Source: Promethearchaeota archaeon (GTDB lineage Archaea > Asgardarchaeota > Lokiarchaeia > Sigyniarchaeales > SOKP01). From it: DNA of 64,000 nt. How positions within the stretch are numbered: position 1 is the stretch's first letter; every line of letters starts with the position of its first letter. The stretch covers positions 1-64,000 of the forward strand of contig JAEOTR010000044.1 in the NCBI GenBank assembly GCA_016839705.1, written 5' to 3'. The notes beneath the pieces are model-generated. The model was not told where the DNA came from and searched no databases. It saw only the letters and a list, made by a program, of their open reading frames with translations. Position numbers and translations under genes: made by a program. This document shows positions 1 to 8,636 of the stretch, one piece after another.

Positions 1-250
1 ACCGTTCTAGCATACCGGATGTTTTATCTAATGCAAATGATATAGCTGAACTTGTTGTACCTGCTGCTGTTGTATATATTATCATACCGGGAAAACCATA
101 TTAGAATTGCTCTCGTCCAAGAAAAATGTAAAACATCAACGTAAACATAACAGCAAAGCCAAGAGAGAAAACCAAATATTGCCAGTGCCGTGTCTTATCT
201 TTAATATTTTTAATCGCTATTTGGATTGCCTTATTTTCTAAAAAGTTCAT
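1..250 (-). pseudogene. ABC-2 type permease, N-terminal part, interrupted by an in-frame TAA (partial at window edge)
   Basis: ATG at 250 (complement) opens a frame beginning MNFLENKAIQIAIKNIKD, followed by one hydrophobic segment (YLVFSLGFAVMFTLMFYIFL), as in the first helix of ABC-2 drug/lipid-exporter permeases. After 49 codons there is a TAA at 101-103, but the same frame continues without a shift as YGFPGMIIYTTAAG, the expected PGMI segment before the second helix, and runs off the window at base 1. The permease thus looks intact except for one stop codon. It directly follows the ATPase gene (stop at 252), so the two form an exporter operon. A nonsense mutation, an assembly error, or readthrough are all possible; I favour mutation or error. 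The rest lies outside the window. Confidence 0.7.
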
Positions 251-251
251 T

Positions 252-1223
252 TTAATCTCGCAACCTCCTTCCTGTTAAATTTAGAAATACATCTTCTAAG
301 GAATTTTGCCTAAACTTCATGTTTTCAACCTCATCAATATTTTCAATAAGCCCTTGTTGTAAAAGCCTTACAATGTTTTTCAAGCCACCTTGAAAAGAAA
401 TTAGTAGCATTTTTCTTTCTTTTCTGCTAGTTTCACTCCAGTTTACAACAAACGGAATGTTTTGAATATTATTTTTCACTACTTTAAGGTCTTCTTGTTT
501 ATTGAAGGAGACTTCTAATACATTATCACTCCCATATTTATCTTTCAATTCCGTAGGTGTTCCTACTGCAATAATCTTACCTTGGTCTATAATTGCAACA
601 CGATCACTTAAAGAATCAGCCTCTATCATATCATGAGTCATAAGAATAATAGTGATATCCTTACTTTTCAAATCTCGAATAAAATCCCATACAAGTCGTC
701 TCGCTTGAGGATCAAGACCTGCAGTTGGTTCATCAAGAAATAAAATCTCCGGTTCAAATATTAAAGACATCGCGAAATTTAAACGTCGTTTCATACCACC
801 TGAGAAATGTTTGGACCAATCTTTTCTTCCCGCTATACCAAAATCTTCCAACAATTTTTTAGCTTTCTTTTTCGCTTCTAAACGAGGTATTCCATGCATA
901 GCTGCTATAAATTCAACATTTTCTTCAGCCCTTAACACTTCATAAATCGTTATAACCTGTGGACACACCCCAATTTTCTTAACAATTTCATTTTTCCCAG
1001 TTAAAATACTGTGACCATTGACTGTAGCATCTCCCGCGGTGGGAGTTAAAACAGTGGTTAACATTCGTGCTAATGTAGTTTTTCCAGCACCATTAGGTCC
1101 AAGAATGCTAAATAATTCACCTTTTCTAATCTTTAATGATACACCATCTACCGCTTTAAGTTCTTTAAAATGTTTTTTAAGATCTTTAGTTTCGATCACT
1201 ATTGAATCTTTACTCGCACTCAT
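252..1223 (-). CDS. ABC-2 type transporter, ATP-binding protein (DrrA-like)
   Basis: A 323-residue ATPase that would energise export by the membrane partner encoded just downstream. Walker A is GPNGAGKTT near residue 43, the signature is FSGGMKRRLNF near 140, Walker B is ILFLDEPTAGLDP near 160, and the H-loop is LMTHD. The roughly 100-residue C-terminal extension after the nucleotide-binding domain, ending in QNSLEDVFLNLTGR, is typical of the DrrA/CcmA ABC-2 group that exports drugs, lipids or polysaccharides. ATG at 1223 is the start. It is transcribed divergently from the mevalonate locus. Substrate cannot be read from the sequence. Confidence 0.93.
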   Translation of the reverse strand: MSASKDSIVIETKDLKKHFKELKAVDGVSLKIRKGELFSILGPNGAGKTTLARMLTTVLTPTAGDATVNGHSILTGKNEIVKKIGVCPQVITIYEVLRAEENVEFIAAMHGIPRLEAKKKAKKLLEDFGIAGRKDWSKHFSGGMKRRLNFAMSLIFEPEILFLDEPTAGLDPQARRLVWDFIRDLKSKDITIILMTHDMIEADSLSDRVAIIDQGKIIAVGTPTELKDKYGSDNVLEVSFNKQEDLKVVKNNIQNIPFVVNWSETSRKERKMLLISFQGGLKNIVRLLQQGLIENIDEVENMKFRQNSLEDVFLNLTGRRLRD

Positions 1224-1462
1224 AATATCAACATCATATTATAATGTTGTTTTTCCTTTTTACTATTACTAACTTATTGACATGAAAAAATATTATAAAA
1301 AATTGGGAGTCCAAATTTTAACAGATTTATCGAATTAAAAAAGTTTCCCACGATTAAGAGTTTGAACTGTTACAAATATTAAATAACTGAGAACGTTTAA
1401 ATAAACAAATCTTCTAATAAGAATAATTTAATTAGATAAGTTTTTGAACTAATAAACATTAC

Positions 1463-1480
1463 TTTAATTTATTTATTTTG
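1463..1480 (+). promoter_or_regulatory. Possible TATA-like element before the mevalonate genes
   Basis: The 283-bp divergent region 1224-1506 holds no gene I can see. An A/T element (TTTAATTTATTTATTTTG) lies about 30-40 bases before the HMG-CoA synthase ATG, which would suit an archaeal TATA box serving a short-leader transcript. In DNA this A/T-rich the match is weak evidence. Confidence 0.25.
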
Positions 1481-1506
1481 TCATTGAAAAATAAGGAAAA
1501 CCACCA

Positions 1507-3141
1507 ATGATCTCGGATGAGCATTTATTCGGTAATATCGGAATTGAATCGATTGGTTTTCATGCACCTAGACATTTTGTAAAGTTAAAAGAACTTGCAT
1601 TAGAGAGGAAAGTAGATCCTGAAAAATATTCTAAAGGACTGCTATCCAAAGAAATGCGAATTGCTGATGTCGACGAGGATATTATTTCTCTTGGACTGAA
1701 GGCAGGATATAACGCACTGCAACGGGGTAGCATTTCTCCTAAGAGTGTAGACGCATTATTTGTAGGTACTGAGACGGAAGTATATGCTGCGAAGAGTATC
1801 TCGAATATCTTCGCTGAAATGTTGAACATTTCGCCCAATTCGCTTACTCAGGATACGTATAACGCCTGTGCCGGCGGGACGCTAGCAATTTTAAACGCAA
1901 TCGCAATGATTGATAATGGGCTTATAAACAAAGCTCTTGTAATAAGCGCAGACATCTCTCAATACCACATAGGTTCCCCTGGAGAACCTACACAAGGCTC
2001 AGGGGCAATTGCACTTGTTATATCAAGAAATCCTCGGATTGCCACCTTTTCTAAACGATTTGGTAGAATTTCCGGGAATGTAAACGATTTCTTTAGGCCA
2101 TCATACGATAAAAATGCTAGAGCCTTTGGGCAATATTCTCAAGATACATATATTGACTTTCAATTAAAAGCGTATGACGATTTAATTAGTAATATTGGGG
2201 ATTTCAGCGCAGATTTTTACACATTTCACGCACCATTTTCCAAGCTCCCCCTGAAGATAATGCAACAAATTATACTTAAACGCTGGATAAAACATATAAC
2301 TGATTTACCCAAATTTGAAAAAAATCATTTTAGGTCATCAATTTTGAAAAAGATTGATTCTTTCTTACACGATGTTATTGTACTCCCTGAATATCTTTAT
2401 TTGAAACTAAATGAAAAAGGATTTACATCATCAACACTGGAGAGGCTTTCTAGTTGGGTGAATACAAATGTAAAAGCGAGAGTTCTTCCACAATTACGAG
2501 TTCCTATGCATTTTGGTAATATGTACAATGCCGCGTTGTGGGCGCAGGTGTTGTACTTGTGTGAAAATCATGTGCATGTTAATGATACAATTTATTTTGG
2601 TTCTTACGGCTCAGGAGCTACATGTATTTCTGGGCTCTTAAAAATTCAAGAAGGATTTAAAAAAGTACTTCAATATGGGCCAAGTATTAATGATTTCATT
2701 CATTTAAAGAGAAAGAAAAGTGTTCTTGAATATGAATTAGGAAAAAATGGTGATGCTAAACCGATGATTTTATTAGGACGTATTGCTGAACACGAACAAA
2801 ATAATCACAGAGGTTTTACACTTCATTTTTGCGATGAAGGATGCATCATTCCAAACATTCAGGGATTAAATCGCTGTCCTAAAGGGCACTCTGGATTCTA
2901 TGAAAGATTCTTTCCTCTTTTTGCTAAATTAGAATCTGAACCAGTCGCTCAAAATAACCAAGAAGATCTTAGATACCTTAGTAAAGGGTTAGTAAGAGTA
3001 GCAGGAAATGTAAGTAAAGGTAATTCTTTAGAGTATGAAATTAGGAGAGTCGAGACCGAAAATGAGCAAGATATGAACGCGAAAGGATTACTCAATTGGT
3101 CACCAATATACATAACTATTCCAGAACATCATATTTATTAG
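1507..3141 (+). CDS. Hydroxymethylglutaryl-CoA synthase with a long C-terminal extension
   Basis: Condenses acetyl-CoA and acetoacetyl-CoA to HMG-CoA, the first committed carbon skeleton of the mevalonate pathway. Catalytic residues align with the family: Glu89 (VGTETE), the acyl-accepting Cys121 (YNACAGGT) and His241 (FHAPFSKLP), with the 32- and 120-residue spacing expected of bacterial/eukaryal enzymes. The glycine-rich GSYGSGATC closes the thiolase fold near residue 370. At 544 residues it is far longer than the usual 350-400. The extra ~160 C-terminal residues contain a Cys442-X3-Cys446-X10-Cys457-X3-His461 pattern that could bind zinc. In other archaea the synthase works with a separate zinc-ribbon/OB-fold DUF35 protein; whether this tail plays that role is speculation. 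First gene of a co-directional run. Confidence 0.92.
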   Translation: MISDEHLFGNIGIESIGFHAPRHFVKLKELALERKVDPEKYSKGLLSKEMRIADVDEDIISLGLKAGYNALQRGSISPKSVDALFVGTETEVYAAKSISNIFAEMLNISPNSLTQDTYNACAGGTLAILNAIAMIDNGLINKALVISADISQYHIGSPGEPTQGSGAIALVISRNPRIATFSKRFGRISGNVNDFFRPSYDKNARAFGQYSQDTYIDFQLKAYDDLISNIGDFSADFYTFHAPFSKLPLKIMQQIILKRWIKHITDLPKFEKNHFRSSILKKIDSFLHDVIVLPEYLYLKLNEKGFTSSTLERLSSWVNTNVKARVLPQLRVPMHFGNMYNAALWAQVLYLCENHVHVNDTIYFGSYGSGATCISGLLKIQEGFKKVLQYGPSINDFIHLKRKKSVLEYELGKNGDAKPMILLGRIAEHEQNNHRGFTLHFCDEGCIIPNIQGLNRCPKGHSGFYERFFPLFAKLESEPVAQNNQEDLRYLSKGLVRVAGNVSKGNSLEYEIRRVETENEQDMNAKGLLNWSPIYITIPEHHIY

Positions 3142-3215
3142 TTTTATTCTATTCTTTTACTTTTCTCACTGAAATATAGAAAAGTTTTTTAATTTTTAGA
3201 AGTGTGAATTATATT

Positions 3216-4496
3216 ATGAAAGGATTTCATTCGAATATTTCTGGATTTTATAAGTTATCAATGGAAGAACGTCAAAAATTATTATCTTCATTAACTAATT
3301 TAGATCAGAATGATATGAAGATATTAAAGGAATTAGGTTATTTTTCCGCGACTCAAATTGATACTTTAATAGAAAATGTTGTAGGAAGTTATCAATTACC
3401 ATTTGGTCTTGCGTTAAACTTTAAAATAAATAATAAGGATTATATAATTCCCATGGTTATAGAAGAACCTTCTGTTGTTGCTGCTGCTTCGAATGCAGCA
3501 AGAATGGCTCGAAAACATGGTGGATTTCATTCAGAAGAAGTAAAATCAATAATGATCTCTCAAATACAAATAACACAGTTAAAAGATATTGAAGAATCGA
3601 AAAAAGTTCTACAAAAAAATAAGGAAAAATTGCTAAAAATAGCAAATGAGCAGGATCCAATGCTAAATGAGTTAGGTGGCGGTGCTCGTGATATCGAAAT
3701 AAGAGAGATCAATACCAATAAAGGAAAAATGATTATCCTCCATTTATTAGTAGATGTTTTGGATGCGATGGGTGCAAATGTGGTAAACACTATGGCTGAG
3801 GCTATTAGTCCAATAATTGAAGATATAAGTAGGGGTAGAGTTTATTTACGGATTGTTTCCAATTTAGCTACTCATAGACTAGCTAAAAGTAGTGCCACAT
3901 TTGACAAAGAAATGTTGGGTGGAGATGAAGTTGTTGAGGGTATTCTAAATGCTTATGAATTTGCTGCAGCAGATCCTTATAGAGCAACAACTCATAATAA
4001 GGGTATTATGAATGGGATCGTTGCCCTAACTTTAGCAACGGGAAATGATACACGAGCCATTGAAGCCGGTTCTCACGCTTATGCTTCCTTAAGTGGACAA
4101 TATTCTCCTTTAACTAAATTTAAGGTAGATTCTGATGGGAATCTAGTTGGAGAAATTGAACTACCACTTGCATTGGGGATAATTGGTGGGATGACAAAAA
4201 TACATCCCATGGCACGAATAGCTTTAAAGATCTTAAATGTGAAAAGTGCAGGTGAACTTTCACAAGTGGGTGCTGCCCTAGGCTTAGCTCAAAATGTCGC
4301 AGCATTGAGAGCTTTAGCTTCAGAAGGTATTCAAAAAGGGCATATGGCACTTCATTCTCGAAATATTGCTAAAGTCGCAGGAGTACCAGATGCACTACTT
4401 GAGAAGGTTGCTCAAGTAATGATTAAAGAGAAAAAAATTAGAGTTGATTATGCAAAACAAATACTCCAAAGAATAAATGATGGTGAAAACCTTTAA
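3216..4496 (+). CDS. HMG-CoA reductase, class II type
   Basis: Reduces HMG-CoA to mevalonate. The N-terminal ENVVGSYQLPFGLALNF and the EEPSVVAAASNAA segment (catalytic Glu) are typical of class II enzymes such as that of Pseudomonas mevalonii, not of the class I enzymes of most archaea and eukaryotes. Catalytic Lys lies in THNKGIMNG, Asp in ATGNDTRAIEAG, and the C-terminal His in HMALHSRNIAKVAG. Length, about 426 residues, fits class II. I chose ATG at 3216; a GTG lies four codons upstream in frame. It follows the synthase by 74 bases. Class II reductases in archaea are generally regarded as acquired from bacteria, or shared with them, and cofactor preference varies. Confidence 0.94.
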   Translation: MKGFHSNISGFYKLSMEERQKLLSSLTNLDQNDMKILKELGYFSATQIDTLIENVVGSYQLPFGLALNFKINNKDYIIPMVIEEPSVVAAASNAARMARKHGGFHSEEVKSIMISQIQITQLKDIEESKKVLQKNKEKLLKIANEQDPMLNELGGGARDIEIREINTNKGKMIILHLLVDVLDAMGANVVNTMAEAISPIIEDISRGRVYLRIVSNLATHRLAKSSATFDKEMLGGDEVVEGILNAYEFAAADPYRATTHNKGIMNGIVALTLATGNDTRAIEAGSHAYASLSGQYSPLTKFKVDSDGNLVGEIELPLALGIIGGMTKIHPMARIALKILNVKSAGELSQVGAALGLAQNVAALRALASEGIQKGHMALHSRNIAKVAGVPDALLEKVAQVMIKEKKIRVDYAKQILQRINDGENL

Positions 4497-4577
4497 TTTT
4501 ATAAAAAGTGTTTCTGTAACTCCTCTAAGAAAAATCAGTATAGTTATTAAAGTAATCAATATAAACAATAAGTTGAG

Positions 4578-5888
4578 ATGAATATTATGGGATTTAGAGA
4601 ATATATTAATCAAATTGACAAGGAAGGATTACTCAGAAAGGTAGATCTTGAAGTTTCTAAAAAATTAGAAATTGCAGGAATTTTAAAGGAAACTGAACCC
4701 ACACCAGTAATGTTTACCAATGTAAAGGAATCTGATTTCCGTGTTGTAGGCAATGTTTTCTGTACAAAGGGTGTTATTGCCTCATATTTTGGTGTAACTC
4801 CTGCAGAACTTATCCCTATGCTTTCAAAAGCGATTGATGAGCGTTCTGAGCCAGAAATTGTATCTAATGCACCATGTCAAGAAATAATAGAACCAAATGT
4901 GGATCTAGAAAAGATTCCTATTTTATTTCATTGTGATAAAGATGGTGGGAATTATATCAGTTCTGCGGTTGTTGTCACAAGAGATCCAGATTATGGACAA
5001 AATTTAGATTTCCATCGAGCTATGCAATATTCCAAGGATAAATTTGCCACACGAATAGTCAAGGGTCGTCATTTCGATAAATTTTTAGAAAAAAATAGAG
5101 AGGTAGAGGTGGCCTTTTGCATAGGAAATACCCCTAACATTCTGATTGCAGGAGCTACTTCTGTAGACATTGGTGTTGATGAATTAACCATTGCCAATGC
5201 TCTTGAGCCAATTAAAGTTGTAAAAGCTAAATCCGTTGATCTTATAATCCCTGCAGAAGCAGAGTTTATACTAGAAGGAAAAGTATATTTTGAAGAGAGA
5301 CATTCAGAAGGTCCTTTTGTTGATCTTACAGAGACATATGACACCATTAGGGAAGAACCAATTTTTGAAGTGAAAAAAATCACTCATAGAAAGGACGCAA
5401 TATGGCAAGCCTTATTACCAGGAGCGTTAGAACATAAAATATTAATGGGAATGCCTCGAGAACCCACAATTTTCACTAAAGTAAATGCAACAGGAGTAAA
5501 GTGTTTGGATGTAAATATTAGTCCAGGAGGATCATCTTGGTTGCACGCGATAGTTCAAATTGATAAAAAAACAGAGGAAGATGGGAAAAAAGCAATAGGC
5601 GGGACCTTTGCTGGCCATACAAGCTGTAAGCATGTTTTCATTGTTGATAAAGATATTGATATCTATGATCCTTTATCTGTAGAGTGGGCGATGGCAACTC
5701 GATTTCAAGGTGATACTAGGATGATTGTTAAAGATAAAGAACCCGGTAGTAGTTTAGATCCAAGCGCAGAACCGGGCACGAAGATGACCACTAAAATTGG
5801 TTTTGATTTAACTAAGCCATTGGTTGTAAAAGGTAAAAGTTTTGATATAGCAGAATTCCCGAAAGTAGATCTAAACAAATATTTTTAA
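4578..5888 (+). CDS. UbiD-family decarboxylase, probable trans-anhydromevalonate 5-phosphate decarboxylase
   Basis: A 436-residue UbiD-fold enzyme. It has the family N-terminus MGFREYINQIDKEG, the PILFHCDKDGGNYISSAVVVT region, EGPFVDLTETYD near residue 245 (active-site Glu-Asp segment), and the PGALEHKILMG segment. Position next to both aconitase-X subunits points to the archaeal modified mevalonate pathway, where it converts trans-anhydromevalonate 5-phosphate to isopentenyl phosphate using prenylated FMN. The cofactor-making UbiX homologue is encoded at 12365-12910 in the same locus. An internal ATG at 4587 is an alternative start. The general UbiD assignment is firm; the substrate is inferred from context. 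Confidence 0.9.
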   Translation: MNIMGFREYINQIDKEGLLRKVDLEVSKKLEIAGILKETEPTPVMFTNVKESDFRVVGNVFCTKGVIASYFGVTPAELIPMLSKAIDERSEPEIVSNAPCQEIIEPNVDLEKIPILFHCDKDGGNYISSAVVVTRDPDYGQNLDFHRAMQYSKDKFATRIVKGRHFDKFLEKNREVEVAFCIGNTPNILIAGATSVDIGVDELTIANALEPIKVVKAKSVDLIIPAEAEFILEGKVYFEERHSEGPFVDLTETYDTIREEPIFEVKKITHRKDAIWQALLPGALEHKILMGMPREPTIFTKVNATGVKCLDVNISPGGSSWLHAIVQIDKKTEEDGKKAIGGTFAGHTSCKHVFIVDKDIDIYDPLSVEWAMATRFQGDTRMIVKDKEPGSSLDPSAEPGTKMTTKIGFDLTKPLVVKGKSFDIAEFPKVDLNKYF

Positions 5889-5905
5889 TAATAGTGTGAA
5901 CCGAA

Positions 5906-7099
5906 ATGAAATTAACATCAGAAGAGCAAGAAATGTTGGAAGGAAAGTATGGAAAAGCAGCTAAGAAATCTATGGAAATATTAACTACATTAGGTGAAAT
6001 CTTTCATTCAGATTACATGGTTGATGTTTATGGTGTTCAGATAGCAGGAGTTTCATATGCGAATCTTGGGGAAGCGGGATTAGAGTTTTTAAGCGAAATG
6101 GCAGACGATGGAAAAGTAAGAGTTTTAACCACATTAAATCCTGCGGGGATGGATCGTGAAAATTGGAAGGTATTAGGAATTGATGAGGAATTTGCTAAAA
6201 ATCAGAATCGTGCCATTGATGCATTTGCAAAGATGGGAATAATAACTACATGTTCTTGCACTCCCTATCTAATTGGAAATGCTCCACATTTTGGTCAACA
6301 TATAGCATGGGCAGAAAGTAGTGCTGTTTGCTATGCTAACTCAGTTATAGGGGCTCGTACGAATCGTGAAGGTGGTCCAAGTGCATTAGCTTCTGCTCTA
6401 ACTGGAAAAACACCAAACTATGGATATCATTTGGATCAAAATCGTCATGGTGAAGTTTTGATTAATATTACCACTCAAGTTAAAGGGACAGATGAATTTG
6501 GTGTATTAGGAAAAATAATTGGGGATAAATTAGGCGAGTTAGGAAAGAAAATTCCCTATATTACAGGAATTGATTCTGCCACCATGGAAGAGCTAAAATC
6601 ATTTTGTGCTTCAGTTGCTACTTATGGTGGAGTAGCATTATTTCATATGGAAGGAATAACTCCTGAGTATAATAATTATCCTAAACCTACTGAAATAAGC
6701 TTTGACATCGATAGGAAGGATCTCGAAAAAACCCGATCTGAACTTATTGATGAAGATATTGAAATTGATTTTGTGAGTATTGGTTGCCCTCATGCTTCAA
6801 TTCATGAAATCGCGAAGATTGCTAGCTTATTGGATGGAAAAAAAGTAAATAAAGAATTCTGGATTACTACTGCTCGACCTACAAAAAAAATTGCAGACGA
6901 GGCAGGTTATTCTAAAATAATTGAAGATGCTGGTGCAAAATTCGCAGCAGATACTTGCTGTGTGGTAGCTCCAATTAAAGGACGTTTCAAAGGAATTATG
7001 GTAGATTCCGCAAAAGCATGTTATTATGGTAGAGCTAAGAATCAATTTAAAGTTAAAATTGGAACTATTGAAGAATGCATCGAGGAGGCGACATTATGA
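5906..7099 (+). CDS. Phosphomevalonate dehydratase large subunit (aconitase X catalytic subunit)
   Basis: A 397-residue AcnX catalytic subunit. With the small subunit it dehydrates mevalonate 5-phosphate to trans-anhydromevalonate 5-phosphate in the archaeal pathway. Visible family marks are the opening LTSEEQEMLEGKYG, Cys residues in TTCSCTPYLIGN, the WAESSAVCYANSVIGARTNREGGPSAL segment (residues ~132-160) and DTCCVVAPI near the C-terminus; such Cys residues ligate the iron-sulphur cluster in AcnX. The gene starts 17 bases after the UbiD-like gene. Its stop overlaps the small-subunit ATG as ATGA (7096-7099), indicating translational coupling. Confidence 0.93.
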   Translation: MKLTSEEQEMLEGKYGKAAKKSMEILTTLGEIFHSDYMVDVYGVQIAGVSYANLGEAGLEFLSEMADDGKVRVLTTLNPAGMDRENWKVLGIDEEFAKNQNRAIDAFAKMGIITTCSCTPYLIGNAPHFGQHIAWAESSAVCYANSVIGARTNREGGPSALASALTGKTPNYGYHLDQNRHGEVLINITTQVKGTDEFGVLGKIIGDKLGELGKKIPYITGIDSATMEELKSFCASVATYGGVALFHMEGITPEYNNYPKPTEISFDIDRKDLEKTRSELIDEDIEIDFVSIGCPHASIHEIAKIASLLDGKKVNKEFWITTARPTKKIADEAGYSKIIEDAGAKFAADTCCVVAPIKGRFKGIMVDSAKACYYGRAKNQFKVKIGTIEECIEEATL

Positions 7100-7488
7100 A
7101 GTTAGAGGGAAGAAAAATTTATAAGGGAATAGCTGAAGGGGAAGCGATAGTGACTAAAGATGGTATATCATTTTACGGGGGTGTTGATCCCGATACGGGT
7201 AAAGTGGTTGAGGTTGGACACGAACTCGAGGGACAATCGATAACTGGAAAGGTTCTAGTCTTCCCAACTGGTAAAGGTTCGACCGTTGGTTCTTATACAA
7301 TGTATAGAATGAAGAAAAACAATACTGCTCCCGTGGCAATTGTTAATAAACAAATTGATACAATCATAGCAGTTGGGTGTATAATTAGTGAAATTCCATG
7401 TGTTGACAAAATTGACATTGATAACATAAACACAGGACAAATTCTCGTCGTCAATGGTTCAGAAGGAACAATTGAAATAATAGAATAA
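7096..7488 (+). CDS. Phosphomevalonate dehydratase small subunit (aconitase X swivel domain)
   Basis: About 130 residues, the swivelling-domain subunit that completes the aconitase-X active site. It shows the family pattern GRKIYKGIAEGEAIVTKDGISFYGGVD, then VLVFPTGKGSTVGSYTMY with the conserved Gly-Lys-Gly-Ser turn, and ends GQILVVNGSEGTIEI. I chose ATG 7096 rather than the in-frame ATG at 7075: a strong GAGGAGG Shine-Dalgarno at 7082-7088 stands seven bases before it, and it gives the usual small-subunit N-terminus. The ATGA overlap with the large subunit supports equimolar expression. Confidence 0.93.
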   Translation: MKLEGRKIYKGIAEGEAIVTKDGISFYGGVDPDTGKVVEVGHELEGQSITGKVLVFPTGKGSTVGSYTMYRMKKNNTAPVAIVNKQIDTIIAVGCIISEIPCVDKIDIDNINTGQILVVNGSEGTIEIIE

Positions 7489-7504
7489 TTACATTTTGAT
7501 TTTA

Positions 7505-8515
7505 ATGAAATCTTCTGCAATTGCTCATTCAAATATAGCATTGATAAAATATTGGGGTCATTGGAACGAAGTATCCCCAGAACTAAATATACCCTTAAAT
7601 GATAGCGTAAGTATGACGAAGTATGGGTTTTCGGAAAATACTCATTTACAGACCCATACAACAATAGAATTTTCAGAAGAATTTAAGGAAAATGAGGTAA
7701 TACTAAATAATAATCTTTTAAAAGGAAGAGACATTGAAAGGATTTTAAAAATCATTAATCCATTAAGAAAAGTAAAACAGATTGATCATAAATTCAAAAT
7801 GGTAAGTTTTAATGACTTTCCTACCCAAGCAGGTTTAGCGTCTTCCGCAGCTGGTTTTGCTGCACTTACGATTGCCGCAGCCAAAGCATTAAATTTGGAT
7901 CTAACCCAAAAAGAATTATCAACATTTGCTAGATTAGGTTCTGGTTCTGCAGCACGCTCAATTCATGGTGGATTTGTATATTGGCGTCAGGGTTTCTCCC
8001 ATGAGACTTCTTATGCCGAACAGATATGCGGTCCAGATCACTTTGACATAAATGCAGTTATTGCTATAATAGATGAAGGAAGAAAGGATGTTACCTCTGA
8101 CATTGGTCATGAATTGGCAAAAACAAGTATATTTAATACCAAACGAGTTAAAAAATCGCATGAACAAGCTGATGAAATCAAAATGGCAATATTAGATGAT
8201 GATTTCAAGAAATTTGGAATGATTGCAGAAAAAAATTGCTTATATATGCATGCTGTAATGATGACATCTGAACCTGCTTTATTCTATTGGAATCCACCTA
8301 CTTTAAGCGTAATAAAGAAAGTGTTACATACACGAAAATCTGAAAATCTAGATTGCTTCTTTACCATCGATGCAGGACCAAATGTACACTGTTTTTGCAG
8401 ACCAGAAAATATTGAATATATTCAAAATATGTTAGAATCCATTGAGGGTATTGAAAAAACTATTCTTGTAAAACCTGCTAAGGATTCTTATACAACAAAT
8501 GAGCATTTATTTTAA
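7505..8515 (+). CDS. Diphosphomevalonate/phosphomevalonate decarboxylase family protein (GHMP)
   Basis: A 336-residue GHMP-family ATP-dependent decarboxylase homologue. It keeps NIALIKYWG with the catalytic-site Lys, the phosphate loop PTQAGLASSAAGFAAL, RLGSGSAARSIHGG, and the catalytic Asp in DAGPNVH. The Lys that normally follows KYWG (KYWGK) is His here. Relatives act on mevalonate 5-diphosphate, mevalonate 5-phosphate, or phosphorylate the 3-hydroxyl; substrate cannot be decided by eye. If it used mevalonate 5-phosphate it would make isopentenyl phosphate directly, duplicating the aconitase-X/UbiD branch in the same operon. ATG 7505 is preferred over a TTG nine bases upstream. It lies 16 bases after the AcnX small subunit. 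Confidence 0.88.
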   Translation: MKSSAIAHSNIALIKYWGHWNEVSPELNIPLNDSVSMTKYGFSENTHLQTHTTIEFSEEFKENEVILNNNLLKGRDIERILKIINPLRKVKQIDHKFKMVSFNDFPTQAGLASSAAGFAALTIAAAKALNLDLTQKELSTFARLGSGSAARSIHGGFVYWRQGFSHETSYAEQICGPDHFDINAVIAIIDEGRKDVTSDIGHELAKTSIFNTKRVKKSHEQADEIKMAILDDDFKKFGMIAEKNCLYMHAVMMTSEPALFYWNPPTLSVIKKVLHTRKSENLDCFFTIDAGPNVHCFCRPENIEYIQNMLESIEGIEKTILVKPAKDSYTTNEHLF

Positions 8516-8527
8516 TTCTACTCATAA

Positions 8528-8556
8528 ATTTTATCTTTCTTTTCCAATTTTTTAAA
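8528..8556 (+). terminator. T-rich tract after the decarboxylase gene
   Basis: Several T runs directly follow the stop at 8515, within the 121-bp gap before mevalonate kinase. Archaeal RNA polymerase commonly terminates at such tracts without a hairpin. An A/T box (TTTAAATA, 8551-8558) overlaps it and could start the next transcript. Both readings are tentative. Confidence 0.35.
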
Positions 8557-8636
8557 TAAAGTTAAGAATTATTTAACTAAGTTATTGAATAAGATGTTTT
8601 TATGGATTTGAACATTTTCAAATAATAATATATTAT

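Noticed and set aside
101..103. TAA reassigned to a sense codon
   Set aside because: Dozens of genes in the window end at TAA in the expected places, so a global recoding is excluded; only a local mutation, error or readthrough remains.
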